DNA from: an uncultured Muribaculaceae bacterium
Lineage (GTDB): Bacteria > Bacteroidota > Bacteroidia > Bacteroidales > Muribaculaceae
Assembly (NCBI GenBank): GCA_904501735.1
Contig: CAJGBY010000025.1
Span: 1-21,484 of the forward strand
DNA: 21,484 nucleotides
Direction of reading: 5' to 3'
Part shown: piece by piece, positions 14,205 through 21,484 of the stretch
Layout of the letters: every line of letters begins with the position of its first letter
How positions within the stretch are numbered: position 1 is the first letter of the stretch
Made by a program: the position numbers and the translations under genes
The notes under the pieces: generated by a model
Database searches by the model: none
Told to the model about the DNA's origin: nothing
Seen by the model: only the letters and a program-made list of their open reading frames with translations

Positions 14205-14954
14205 ATGGCTAACAAAAAACCTCTTTTCAGTATCATCACAGTTACTTTCAATGCTGCCGAGGTGCTTCCTCCCACTCTGCAAAGTATCAAGGAGCAAACA
14301 TTTGTCGATTTCGAGCACCTCATCATAGATGGAGCTTCACGCGACAATACTCTCGATGCGGCTCGCAATGCTGGCATTGAACAAATGATCATTCATTCCG
14401 AACCAGACAAAGGGCTGTATGATGCAATGAACAAGAGTATAGCTCGCGCACAAGGCGATTTCCTTATCTTCCTTAATGCTGGCGACAGCTTCGCTTCGCC
14501 CAACTCGCTTTATCGCATTGCAGCGCTTGCTTCCGACGATGTCGACATCATCTACGGACAAACTCAAATCGTTAATAATCAGCGCGAAGTCATAGGTATG
14601 CGCCATCTTTCGGCGCCCACTCACCTCTCTCCAGAGAGTTTTAAGCAAGGTATGCTCGTGTGCCACCAAGCATTTATCCCTCGTCGTTCTATTGTGCCTC
14701 TCTACGACCTCACTTATCGTTTCTCGGCCGACTACGACTGGTGCATCAAGTGCTTAAAGGTATCTCGCAAGAACGCTTATCTGGGTGCTACCCCTATCGT
14801 GAGCTTCCTCACCGATGGTCTCACCAACAAATACCACAAGAAGTCGCTCAAAGAACGATTTGATATTATGTGTAAGAACTATGGTACACTAACCACCATC
14901 TTGCTACACATATCATTCATTCCACGCTATCTACTACGCAAGATTAAGTCGTGA
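14205..14954 (+). CDS. Family 2 glycosyltransferase
   Basis: The 249-residue GT-A fold enzyme starts with SIITVTFNAAEVLPPTLQSI. It has the nucleotide-binding DGAS at residues 42-45, SEPDKGLYDAMNK at about 65-77, and the NAGD motif ending in D94 in place of the common DxD. The closest style is the WcaA-type GT2 of capsule and lipopolysaccharide clusters. It has no membrane segment except possibly a weakly hydrophobic, basic C-terminal stretch (SFIPRYLLRKIK) that may associate with membrane. It stands alone, with no other polysaccharide genes beside it and its own terminator, so acceptor and product are unknown. Confidence 0.9.
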   Translation: MANKKPLFSIITVTFNAAEVLPPTLQSIKEQTFVDFEHLIIDGASRDNTLDAARNAGIEQMIIHSEPDKGLYDAMNKSIARAQGDFLIFLNAGDSFASPNSLYRIAALASDDVDIIYGQTQIVNNQREVIGMRHLSAPTHLSPESFKQGMLVCHQAFIPRRSIVPLYDLTYRFSADYDWCIKCLKVSRKNAYLGATPIVSFLTDGLTNKYHKKSLKERFDIMCKNYGTLTTILLHISFIPRYLLRKIKS

Positions 14955-14960
14955 ACATAA

Positions 14961-14997
14961 GAGGTCGCCCCACCAAGGCGACCTCAACTTTTTTTTA
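14961..14997 (+). terminator. Terminator after the GT2 gene
   Basis: GAGGTCGCC (14961-14969) and GGCGACCTC (14977-14985) form a perfect 9-bp GC-rich stem followed by T8 (14989-14996). The stretch 14998-15148, up to the GH3 gene, is AT-rich; I see no consensus promoter in it. Confidence 0.9.
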
Positions 14998-15148
14998 ATG
15001 CCAGAAAATTGGGCATCTCGAATTACTCTAAGGAAATGTTTTCTACTTCTTTCTTGTGGTTCTACAATATTTTTTATAACTTGCTATAGTTTTCAATTAA
15101 GGTGATTGAAAACATTTTATCATGTTGAACTTATAAAACATAAATCAT

Positions 15149-17080
15149 ATGAATTTATCTCAAAATCATTTTAAAAGTGCATTAATTGCAGTTTTATTGT
15201 TCTCATTATTTGTCCCAGCATCATTGTGTGCAAATAACAAATATCAGTACCCATCGCAAGAAAAGATCGATAAGCAGGTGGATTCTGTATTTCGCAAACT
15301 TTCTACAAGAGAAAAGATTGCTCAAATCATGGTTATAAACTTTACTTCGGCCGATAGTAAGGAAAAGCAAGCAATACAAAACCGTCTTGTTAAGAAAGAG
15401 AAAGTTGGTGGTGTCATTCCTCTCGGCGAAAAATCGTTTGTTTCAGCAATGAAGCGCTTGAATCAATTGAACAAGATGGCAAAAATTCCTATGCTTGTAA
15501 CTATTGATGGCGAATGGGGAGTAAGTATGCGCTACATGGAGGTCCCAGCATTCCCTCGCTTCTTGCAAATGGGAGCTCTTAGCAACGATTCGTTGATTTA
15601 TGAAGTAGGAAGATTGATTGGTAAGGAATGTCGATCTCTTAAAATGCAAGTGAATTATTCGCCTGTATTGGACATTAACAACAATCCTGAAAGACATATT
15701 GTAAATACACGATGCTTTGCTGAAGAAAAAGAGGTAGTTGCTAAATATAGTATTCCTATGATGCGTGGTTTGCGCGATGCGGGTGTTGCTGGATCAGCAA
15801 AGCACTTCCCTGGTCATGGCGATACCGATGTAGATTCGCATTTAGCATTACCTTTGCTACCTTATACAAAAGAAAGACTTGACAGCCTTGAACTATACCC
15901 TTACAAGCATCTTATTGCTGACGGTGTCGATATGGTGATGGTTGGACACTTGAGCATTCCATCATTGGACCCAACAGGTACTCCATCGTCTATCTCAAAA
16001 CCTATTGTTACAGGTCTTCTAAGAGAGGAATTAGGCTTTGATGGTATAATTTGCACCGATGCATTGGATATGTTCGGCGTATCTAAGGAGAGTGGTCTTG
16101 CTAAAAAAGACATTCCATTGGCTGCTTATAAGGCTGGTGTGGATATCCTTCTTATGCCTGAGGATGTTGAGGAGTCAATCACAGTTATCGAGAATGCGCT
16201 TAAAAACGGTGAAATCACTAAGGAGAGCCTCGACATGAGAGTCAAGAAAATGCTTACTCTAAAAGCTCGTCTTGGCGTCTTCGACAAGGGATACAACCCT
16301 TATGTTGATATTGACCGACTTAATGAGTACACTGATCTAAAAGTGATGACTCCACAAATGGAGGAAAAGTTGGATCTAATCAACAAGGTTTCTAAAGAAA
16401 CAATGATTGTTCTTTTCAACGATAATTCTGCTGGATATGGTATCCCAGTTTCTTTTGAAGGCAAGAAAGTTGCTTATGTAGGTTTCAAGCAACCACATTT
16501 GGGATATGAATTTGGTGTATTGGCTAATAGATACGGGAAAGTTGATACAATCTTGTTAGATGACAAAGCTTCTGTTGCTGAGTTGAAAGAAGCTCGTGAA
16601 AAGGTTCGCAATCACGACCTTGTAATTTTCGGTTTCAATGGTGTTGACCTTCGTCCTTACATAAATTACGGAATGGTGGCTGAGGAAATAGATTTCATCA
16701 CCAAATGGGCGGCTGAGCAACCTATGATTGCTGTGTATCTTGGTTCTCCTTATGCTATTTCTAATGTGCCAAATTATCAAAACTTCACAGCTTGGGTTAT
16801 TGGCCACATCAACACTCAATCAAACAATTTCGCAGCAGCACAAGTGGTATTTGGTGGCGTTCCTGCTAAAGGTGTCCTTCCTGTAAGTGCAGCAACCTAC
16901 AAGCCAGGCGAATCGGTTATCATCCCAGATAGATACCGTGAAGAATATTTCCACTATGTTGGTACAAAGGCCGATTCTTTGGGACTTGCTCCTATGGATT
17001 TGAAAGAAAAAAAGCGCTGCTTTGACTTTGTTGCCACAAGTTGCCGAACTTGTGGCAGGTGGCAAACTAAAACTATCTGA
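15149..17080 (+). CDS. GH3 beta-N-acetylglucosaminidase (NagZ type), frame broken near its C-terminus
   Basis: The open frame encodes 643 residues with a signal peptide (about 1-28, ending PASLCA). The GH3 barrel, about 40-380, has the NagZ motif KHFPGHGDTDVDSH at 218-231, whose D229-H231 dyad serves as general acid/base in NagZ enzymes. The nucleophile is D304 in CTDALDM. The GH3 C-terminal domain follows, about 400-590. Family activity is removal of beta-GlcNAc, for example from peptidoglycan or chitooligosaccharides. In many Bacteroidota the protein is about 1000 residues, with a fused beta-lactamase-like domain. Here, after MDLKEKK, an A7 run (17007-17013) shifts the frame and 22 unrelated residues follow. 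The lost domain continues in another frame to 17405. With one A fewer the gene would read 751 residues. The GH3 part itself looks intact and probably active. Confidence 0.85.
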   Translation: MNLSQNHFKSALIAVLLFSLFVPASLCANNKYQYPSQEKIDKQVDSVFRKLSTREKIAQIMVINFTSADSKEKQAIQNRLVKKEKVGGVIPLGEKSFVSAMKRLNQLNKMAKIPMLVTIDGEWGVSMRYMEVPAFPRFLQMGALSNDSLIYEVGRLIGKECRSLKMQVNYSPVLDINNNPERHIVNTRCFAEEKEVVAKYSIPMMRGLRDAGVAGSAKHFPGHGDTDVDSHLALPLLPYTKERLDSLELYPYKHLIADGVDMVMVGHLSIPSLDPTGTPSSISKPIVTGLLREELGFDGIICTDALDMFGVSKESGLAKKDIPLAAYKAGVDILLMPEDVEESITVIENALKNGEITKESLDMRVKKMLTLKARLGVFDKGYNPYVDIDRLNEYTDLKVMTPQMEEKLDLINKVSKETMIVLFNDNSAGYGIPVSFEGKKVAYVGFKQPHLGYEFGVLANRYGKVDTILLDDKASVAELKEAREKVRNHDLVIFGFNGVDLRPYINYGMVAEEIDFITKWAAEQPMIAVYLGSPYAISNVPNYQNFTAWVIGHINTQSNNFAAAQVVFGGVPAKGVLPVSAATYKPGESVIIPDRYREEYFHYVGTKADSLGLAPMDLKEKKRCFDFVATSCRTCGRWQTKTI

Positions 17081-17405
17081 TTCAGTTGCTGAATTGCTCG
17101 CATTAGAGGACGCTGACAAATCTCTAACAGTAGCTTCTCTACTTGCCGATTACACATCAAAAGCTAATGCCGACTATTTGAAATCTTTGCTTAATAAATA
17201 TCGCAATCATGCGTCAACCGACGAAGTAGCTACCAACATGTTTGCTGCTATAGGAATGAACTCTACTTCTATTTCAGGAACTAATGTTCACACTACTGGT
17301 TACGATTACAACAAATTCTTATTTACACTTCAAAACAAAGGTAAATATGCTGGCAAACAAGTGATTTCAGCTAAGGCTGCCGAATTGGTTCTAAAGAATC
17401 TATAA
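17015..17405 (+). pseudogene. Remnant of the beta-lactamase-like C-terminal domain of the GH3 protein
   Basis: In the frame +1 to the GH3 gene, the reading SAALTLLPQVAELVAGGKL and KLSDSVAELLAL resembles the part of class C beta-lactamase-like domains just after the SxxK motif. It is followed by about 85 residues ending GKQVISAKAAELVLKNL, like the end of that domain. The active-site SxxK, the YxN motif and most of the middle are missing, so the domain cannot be catalytic. It joins to the GH3 frame if one base of the A7 run is removed. I judge it an eroded domain. A sequencing error at the homopolymer would restore only the reading frame, not the missing motifs. Confidence 0.65.
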
Positions 17406-17435
17406 TACTTTGATTTCGCATTAAAGTATCTATAA

Positions 17436-17478
17436 AAAAAAGAATCTGTTTTGAGCTTTTCAAAACAGATTCTTTTTC
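17436..17478. terminator. Terminator between convergent GH3 and ychF
   Basis: AGAATCTGTTTTGA (17441-17454) and TCAAAACAGATTCT (17460-17473) form a perfect 14-bp stem, extended by A5 on the left and T5 on the right. It suits both strands. Confidence 0.88.
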
Positions 17479-17502
17479 TATGTATAAACAATATTCTTTC
17501 TT

Positions 17503-18606
17503 TTACACATTGAAGCGGAAGTGCATGATATCGCCGTCTTGCACGACATATTCCTTACCTTCCACGCTCATCTTACCAGCTTCTTTCACAGCAGCTTCAC
17601 TTCCGTATGCTATAAAATCTTCATATTTGATAACTTCAGCACGGATAAAGCCCTTTTCGAAGTCAGTGTGGATTACACCAGCACATTGTGGTGCCTTGCT
17701 ACCCTTGCGATAAGTCCATGCACGCACTTCTTGCACACCTGCTGTTAGGTATGTTTCAAGTTCAAGAAGCTTATAAGCAGCACGAATAAGACGGTTTACG
17801 CCCGATTCTTCAAGACCCATTTCATCAAGGAACATTTGGCGTTCTTCGTATGTTTCAAATTCAGCGATTTCGCTTTCTGTACGAGCTGCAAGAATTAGAA
17901 TTTCTGCACCTTCGTCCTTAACTGCCTCACGCACTTGTTCCACATACTTGTTACCATTCACTGCACTCGCTTCATCTACATTGCACACATACAACACTGG
18001 CTTTGCTGTAAGCAAGAACAATTCACGGAAACACTTTTGCTCATCTTTCGATTCAAACTCTACTGTGCGAGCCGACTTACCTTGATCAAGAGCTTCTTTC
18101 ACGCGAGTAAGAACGCCATAAGCAAGCTTTGCATTCTTATCACCACCTGTTTGTGCTTGTTTTTGAACCTTTGCGATGCGAGCTTCTACTGTTTCAAGGT
18201 CCTTAAGTTGTAGCTCATAATCGATAATTTCCTTATCGCGCACTGGGTCTACCGAACCGTCCACGTGAGTAATATTATCATCGTCGAAGCAACGAAGTAC
18301 ATGAATAATTGCATCTGTTTCACGAATGTTTGCAAGGAACTTATTTCCCAAGCCTTCGCCCTTTGATGCGCCTTTCACAAGACCTGCAATATCTACGATT
18401 TCAACCGTTGTAGGTACGATTCTTTGAGGATTAATCAACTCAGCCAATTTATTCAATCGTTCATCAGGAACTGTGATAACGCCCACATTTGGCTCGATTG
18501 TACAAAATGGGAAATTAGCCGATTGCGCCTTTGCGTTCGACAAACAGTTAAAAAGAGTTGACTTACCCACATTGGGAAGTCCTACAATACCGCATTGAAG
18601 TGCCAT
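17503..18606 (-). CDS. ychF: Ribosome-associated ATPase YchF/OLA1
   Basis: The 367-residue Obg-family P-loop protein is nearly the usual 363. It has G1 GLPNVGKST (9-17), G3 DIAG (72-75) and, in place of the GTPase NKxD, the sequence NVDE (209-212), the known change that makes YchF prefer ATP. A helical coiled insert (about 130-190) and a C-terminal TGS domain (KAPQCAGVIHTDFEKGFIRA in the middle) complete it. The protein binds ribosomes and takes part in stress and redox responses. ATG 18606 gives the conserved MALQCGIVGLPNVGKS start. It is a single-gene unit with a full-consensus promoter. Confidence 0.97.
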   Translation of the reverse strand: MALQCGIVGLPNVGKSTLFNCLSNAKAQSANFPFCTIEPNVGVITVPDERLNKLAELINPQRIVPTTVEIVDIAGLVKGASKGEGLGNKFLANIRETDAIIHVLRCFDDDNITHVDGSVDPVRDKEIIDYELQLKDLETVEARIAKVQKQAQTGGDKNAKLAYGVLTRVKEALDQGKSARTVEFESKDEQKCFRELFLLTAKPVLYVCNVDEASAVNGNKYVEQVREAVKDEGAEILILAARTESEIAEFETYEERQMFLDEMGLEESGVNRLIRAAYKLLELETYLTAGVQEVRAWTYRKGSKAPQCAGVIHTDFEKGFIRAEVIKYEDFIAYGSEAAVKEAGKMSVEGKEYVVQDGDIMHFRFNV

Positions 18607-18656
18607 AATTCTTCTCTAATTTTTACTTTAATAATCTATACCTTTCAAACAATTTG

Positions 18657-18688
18657 CAAAGTTACGACAAAATGCGAAATTTTGCAAA
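18657..18688 (-). promoter_or_regulatory. ychF: Promoter of ychF
   Basis: The minus strand reads TTTG (18688-18685), 20 bases, then TAACTTTG (18664-18657), a full match to the phylum consensus. Start near 18650 gives a leader of about 44 bases. Confidence 0.85.
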
Positions 18689-18812
18689 AATAAGCCCCAA
18701 CCAACCACACAAACTCACCCTCAACAGCCTCTATTATCATTTTATCGACAAACTAAGGCTTTTAATTATAAAAAAAATGTTAACCCATAAGTCATAATTA
18801 ACGATAAATCAA

Positions 18813-18820
18813 TATCTTTG
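18813..18820 (+). promoter_or_regulatory. Promoter -7 element of the TPR lipoprotein gene
   Basis: TATCTTTG gives a start near 18827 and a leader of about 58 A/T-rich bases to ATG 18885. A TTTG -33 is not seen. Confidence 0.65.
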
Positions 18821-18884
18821 CATAATATATGAATTGAATCTTATTAAAATCAAAACAATACATTTAATTACATTAATTTTTAAA

Positions 18885-20573
18885 ATGAACAAGAAATGTT
18901 TTATTGCATTGTCGCTTAGCTCTATCCTATTGTTGGGTGCAAGCTGTAGCAAGCAACTTACTGCTCTTTCAAGCGACAATTTCAACGTGAATCCTTCTCC
19001 ACTTGAAGTTGAAGGACTAATGATTCCAGCTACTGTTACTGGTCAAATTCCTGCTAAGTATTTCCAAAAGAACGCTGAATTGACAGTTACTCCTTATTTG
19101 GTTTATGGTGACCAAGAAACTGCTGGTACTCCACTCGTTCTCCAAGGCGAAAAGGTGAGAGGTAATGCTCAAGTTGTTCCTTACGAAACTGGCGCTACTG
19201 TTGCTCTTCCTGTTGGTTACAAATATTTGCCTGAAATGATTAAGAGCAACCTTTGGCTTGCTTTCGATGTTAAGCAAGGCAACAAGACTTATGTTCTTCC
19301 TCGCGTAAAGGTTGCTGATGGCGTGGTTGCTACTGCTACTCTTGCCGATGCTGCTACGGTGAAGCCTGCTATCGCTCCTGATATGTTCCAACGCATCATC
19401 ACCGAAAAGGTTGAAGCCGACATCATGTTCCTTATCAACCAAACTAATGTGCGCGCTAACCAAATCAACACTGCAGCTATGAAGGAATTCAATGGTGCTG
19501 TGAAGGAAGCTAACGAAGATGCTCGTCGCGAAATCAAGGAAATCAACATTTCTTCTTACGCTTCTCCTGAAGGTGGTCTTAAGCTTAACACTCGCATCGC
19601 TGAAGGTCGTGAAAGCAGCACTAAGAAATATCTTGACCAAGCTCTTAAGGAAAACGAAGTTTCTGACTTCGGCGCTCTAACTTCTGACTTCACTGCTGAA
19701 GACTGGGAAGGTTTCCAACGCCTTGTTGCCGAAAGCGACATCCAAGACAAGGACCTTATCCTAAGCGTACTTTCAATGTATAAGGATCCAGAAGAACGCG
19801 AACGCGAAATCCGCAACCTTTCTTCTGTGTTCGACCAACTTGCTCAACAAATCCTTCCTCAACTTCGTTACTCTCGCCTATCGGCTACAATCGATGTTAT
19901 CGGTAAGAGCGACAAGGAAATTATGGAAGCTTATGCTAACGATCCTAAGACACTTACTGTAGAAGAAATTCTTTACGCTGCTACTCTTACCGACGACAAC
20001 AGCAAGAAGGCTGAAATCTACAACAAGACTGCAAGCATCTACCCTAACGATTTCCGCGCTTACAACAACCTTGGTGTTTGCCAATATGTTGATGGCGATT
20101 TCGATGCTGCTAAGCGCAACTTCAACAAGGCTACAAGCCTTAACGCTAACAGCAAGGAGACTCAAATGAACCAAGGTCTTATCGCTCTTCTTAACAACGA
20201 TTTCGATACAGCTAACGAAAAGTTCGGTAACGCTGCAGGTCTTGAAGAACTTAACGACGCACTTGCTGTTTACTACATCAATAAGGGCGATCTAAATGCT
20301 GCTAAGGTTTCTCTTGGCAAGTCTAATTCTAACAACGCTGCTCTTACTCAAATCCTTGCTAAGGACTACAACGCAGCTAAGAACACACTTGTTTCAATCG
20401 AAAAGCCAGACGCTACAACTTACTACCTAATGGCTGTGCTTGGTGCTCGCACTAACAACGAACAAATGGTTACTTCTAACCTTCGTCAAGCTGTTAAACT
20501 TGACAAGAGTCTTGCTACACGCGCTATGAACGACCTTGAATTTGCTAAGTTCAACCTTTCAAATGTGCTATAA
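18885..20573 (+). CDS. TPR lipoprotein with OmpA-like motif
   Basis: From ATG 18885 the protein has 562 residues and a clear lipoprotein signal (LLLGAS-C21). The N-terminal part (about 25-200) is rich in beta strands. The segment at about 205-290 contains NISSYASPEGGLKLNTR and a downstream AEGR, the pattern of OmpA-like peptidoglycan-binding domains, where a SYASPEG-type turn is followed by NxxLAxxR. About residues 370-540 are helical TPR repeats, for example NDFRAYNNLGVCQYVDGDFD, each about 34 residues. The combination suggests an envelope scaffold anchored in the outer membrane that may touch peptidoglycan. Partners are unknown. Codon bias is extreme (AAC, AAG, CTT, GCT), which suggests high expression. 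An upstream in-frame TTG at 18834 is rejected because it precedes the signal peptide. Confidence 0.75.
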   Translation: MNKKCFIALSLSSILLLGASCSKQLTALSSDNFNVNPSPLEVEGLMIPATVTGQIPAKYFQKNAELTVTPYLVYGDQETAGTPLVLQGEKVRGNAQVVPYETGATVALPVGYKYLPEMIKSNLWLAFDVKQGNKTYVLPRVKVADGVVATATLADAATVKPAIAPDMFQRIITEKVEADIMFLINQTNVRANQINTAAMKEFNGAVKEANEDARREIKEINISSYASPEGGLKLNTRIAEGRESSTKKYLDQALKENEVSDFGALTSDFTAEDWEGFQRLVAESDIQDKDLILSVLSMYKDPEEREREIRNLSSVFDQLAQQILPQLRYSRLSATIDVIGKSDKEIMEAYANDPKTLTVEEILYAATLTDDNSKKAEIYNKTASIYPNDFRAYNNLGVCQYVDGDFDAAKRNFNKATSLNANSKETQMNQGLIALLNNDFDTANEKFGNAAGLEELNDALAVYYINKGDLNAAKVSLGKSNSNNAALTQILAKDYNAAKNTLVSIEKPDATTYYLMAVLGARTNNEQMVTSNLRQAVKLDKSLATRAMNDLEFAKFNLSNVL

Positions 20574-20597
20574 TTAGTAAGCAACACATAACAACAA

Positions 20598-20629
20598 AAA
20601 AGAGTGAAACCAATCGGGTTCCACTCTTG
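20598..20629. terminator. Hairpin after the TPR lipoprotein gene
   Basis: AGAGTG and AACC (20601-20611) pair with GGTT and CACTCT (20617-20627) with one mismatch. On the plus strand no T-run follows. On the minus strand it is followed by TTTTTT, so as a terminator it faces leftwards. Confidence 0.45.
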
Positions 20630-20672
20630 AACCGAAATAAGATTTATACTTCACTGATAATCTGTAATACAG

Positions 20673-20720
20673 CAATGGGAACTCTATGAATTGATACCAT
20701 AAAGTTCCCGTTGTTTTTTT
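20673..20720 (+). terminator. Strong terminator before the invertase region
   Basis: The segment 20673-20688 pairs with 20698-20713 over 15 pairs, with one mismatch and one G-T pair, around GGGAACT/AGTTCCC. It is followed immediately by T7 (20714-20720). It isolates the invertase region from transcription of the lipoprotein gene. Confidence 0.8.
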
Positions 20721-20753
20721 ATTTCCCAAGGTTGATATTTTATAGATATAAAC

Positions 20754-20802
20754 GATTCTTGGTCGGTAAATTGAAAAATAACTGAGTTACCGAGAAAGAA
20801 TC
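20754..20802. repeat. 16-bp inverted repeat upstream of the invertase promoter
   Basis: The left arm GATTCTTGGTCGGTAA (20754-20769) and the right arm TTACCGAGAAAGAATC (20787-20802) match at 14 of 16 positions across a 17-base spacer. The right arm covers the place where the -33 element would lie, so it could be an operator, possibly for the invertase itself. The spacer is too short for an invertible segment. Confidence 0.65.
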
Positions 20803-20817
20803 TAAATATCTTATCTC

Positions 20818-20825
20818 TACCTTTG
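20818..20825 (+). promoter_or_regulatory. Promoter -7 element of the serine invertase
   Basis: TACCTTTG gives a start near 20832 and a leader of about 140 bases. There is no -33 TTTG; its place is taken by the inverted repeat. Confidence 0.6.
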
Positions 20826-20850
20826 CATAAACTTAAATGATTGTGATTTG

Positions 20851-20888
20851 CCCCCAAAACTACAATGTACAGTTGCAGTTTTTGGGGG
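20851..20888 (+). promoter_or_regulatory. C5/G5 hairpin in the invertase leader
   Basis: CCCCCAAAA (20851-20859) pairs perfectly with TTTTGGGGG (20880-20888), with CT/AG continuing after a single-T bulge. The loop holds the palindrome TGTAC A. No T-run follows. It could be a leader structure or a protein-binding site. Confidence 0.55.
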
Positions 20889-20928
20889 TCTATACAATAC
20901 AATCAGAAGCAAAAGGAGTAATTTCTAA

Positions 20929-20958
20929 ATGGAATCCTTCGCCATTGCGATGGAATAA
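20929..20958 (+). CDS. Possible 9-codon leader ORF before the invertase
   Basis: ATG 20929 opens a 9-codon frame (MESFAIAME) that stops 15 bases before the invertase ATG. It is preceded by AAAAGGAG ten bases upstream, a Shine-Dalgarno-like sequence that is unusual here. It is too short to be sure of. If translated it could couple to, or limit, invertase translation. Confidence 0.3.
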   Translation: MESFAIAME

Positions 20959-20973
20959 TAAACATTTAGAATT

Positions 20974-21484
20974 ATGGTTTACGGATACATTAGGGTTAGC
21001 AGTGACAAACAAACAGTAGAAAACCAACGTTTTGAAATTAACAATTTCTGCGCGCGAGAGAATCTCAAAATTGATGGGTGGATTGAAGAAACCATCAGTG
21101 GCACAAAAGCCTATAATAAAAGGCAACTTGGAACTCTTCTAAAACGAATTCAAAAAGATGATTTGATTATCTGTGCGGAATTGTCTCGTCTTGGTCGTAA
21201 TCTATTTATGATAATGGAAATCCTCAACGTATGTATGACAAAAGAATGTAGAGTATGGACTATCAAGGATAATTACAGACTGGGAGAGGATATACAGAGT
21301 AAGGTTTTGGCTTTTGCTTTTGGTTTATCTGCTGAAATAGAGCGTAACCTTATTTCCCAACGGACAAAAGAAGCATTAGCACGTAAAAAGGCTGAAGGGG
21401 TTATACTTGGTCGCCCAAAAGGGAAAAAGAACTCTCCCGAAAAATACAAGTTATCGGGTAAAGAAAATCTGATTAGAGAGTTAT
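20974..21484 (+). CDS. Serine site-specific recombinase (Mpi/Hin-type DNA invertase), partial
   Basis: The frame is open to the window edge (170 residues); only the C-terminal DNA-binding part is cut. The resolvase domain starts MVYGYIRVSSDKQTVENQ with nucleophile S9 and R7. R72 and R75 lie in ELSRLGRN. The E-helix motif AEIERNLISQRT (with E124 and R125) and the linker ILGRPKGKKN lead to the helix-turn-helix region. The opening and size resemble Bacteroides Mpi, the invertase that flips many capsule promoters in B. fragilis, more than transposon resolvases. Whether it acts globally or locally cannot be seen. Codon use (AAA, GAT, AGA, AGG) differs from the neighbouring lipoprotein gene, which may reflect low expression or transfer. 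Confidence 0.85.
   Translation, partial: MVYGYIRVSSDKQTVENQRFEINNFCARENLKIDGWIEETISGTKAYNKRQLGTLLKRIQKDDLIICAELSRLGRNLFMIMEILNVCMTKECRVWTIKDNYRLGEDIQSKVLAFAFGLSAEIERNLISQRTKEALARKKAEGVILGRPKGKKNSPEKYKLSGKENLIREL

Noticed and set aside
17006..17014. A AAA AAG heptamer in the GH3 frame, a classic -1 ribosomal frameshift site
   Set aside because: A -1 shift there runs into TGA after three codons. The remnant domain lies in the +1 frame, so programmed -1 frameshifting does not explain it.
18834..18884. TTG start for the TPR lipoprotein
   Set aside because: It would put 17 extra residues before a clear lipoprotein signal peptide that begins at MNKK.
20754..20802. Inverted repeat as a small invertible promoter switch
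   Set aside because: The spacer is only 17 bases and the -7 element lies outside the repeat, so inversion would not turn a promoter.
20837..21019. 60-codon frame starting just after the invertase -7 element
   Set aside because: It overlaps the invertase start in another frame, contains the hairpin sequence and shows no protein family features; the invertase frame is clearly the real one.
1..21484. CRISPR arrays, insertion sequences or rRNA genes
   Set aside because: No regularly spaced direct repeats, transposase frames or rRNA sequences were found by reading either strand.

Overview
The window is chromosomal DNA from a member of Bacteroidota, most likely order Bacteroidales. The main sign is that almost every gene start has the Bacteroidota vegetative promoter element TAnnTTTG upstream. 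Several copies also carry TTTG about 20 bases further upstream, the -33/-7 architecture read by the primary sigma factor of this phylum. Other signs are the gene order rpsU, xerC, hpf, then tRNA-Thr/Tyr/Gly (in this phylum normally followed by tuf, just outside the window), 63-residue bS21, tRNAs without encoded CCA, secreted chitobiase-type GH20 and NagZ-type GH3 enzymes, and a Mpi-type serine invertase. The genus cannot be named from the sequence alone.

Layout. Positions 1-2172 (minus strand) hold a translation block: rpsU with a long structured leader, a XerC/D-type recombinase, a short hibernation factor, and three tRNAs with their own promoter. Positions 2291-5172 (minus) hold argH, an aldo-keto reductase and a Rieske-like lipoprotein, closely packed as one operon. 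Positions 5295-7444 (plus) hold an AraC-type regulator and a PfoR-like EIIC membrane protein, each followed by its own terminator. Positions 7501-10104 hold a highly expressed-looking secreted GH20 beta-N-acetylhexosaminidase, which converges on a secreted SGNH hydrolase. Positions 10879-11321 hold a tiny YqaE/Pmp3 membrane protein and tRNA-Leu(UAA), which converge on one shared bidirectional terminator. Positions 11328-13724 (minus) hold aminopeptidase P followed by a gamma-carbonic-anhydrase-like protein. Then come a 2[4Fe-4S] ferredoxin (minus), a GT2 glycosyltransferase (plus), a GH3 glycosidase whose C-terminal beta-lactamase-like domain is eroded and frameshifted, the ribosome-associated ATPase ychF (minus) and a TPR lipoprotein with an OmpA-like motif (plus). 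The window ends inside a serine DNA invertase gene.

How the genes may work together. Most are housekeeping functions of translation, arginine synthesis, peptide turnover and electron transfer. The GH20, GH3 and SGNH enzymes fit a gut-type saccharolytic lifestyle, with release and de-esterification of amino-sugar glycans in or outside the periplasm. This is inference, because no SusC/SusD pair lies in the window.

Parts most worth a second look: the rpsU leader (an isolated AGGAGG, short upstream ORFs and a 10-bp stem-loop); the A7-tract frameshift and shrunken C-terminal domain in the GH3 gene; the promoter region of the invertase (a 16-bp dyad over the promoter, a C5/G5 hairpin and a 9-codon leader ORF); and a lipoprotein that keeps a Rieske-like outline but not the usual ligand set. 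No CRISPR array, insertion sequence or rRNA gene was seen.
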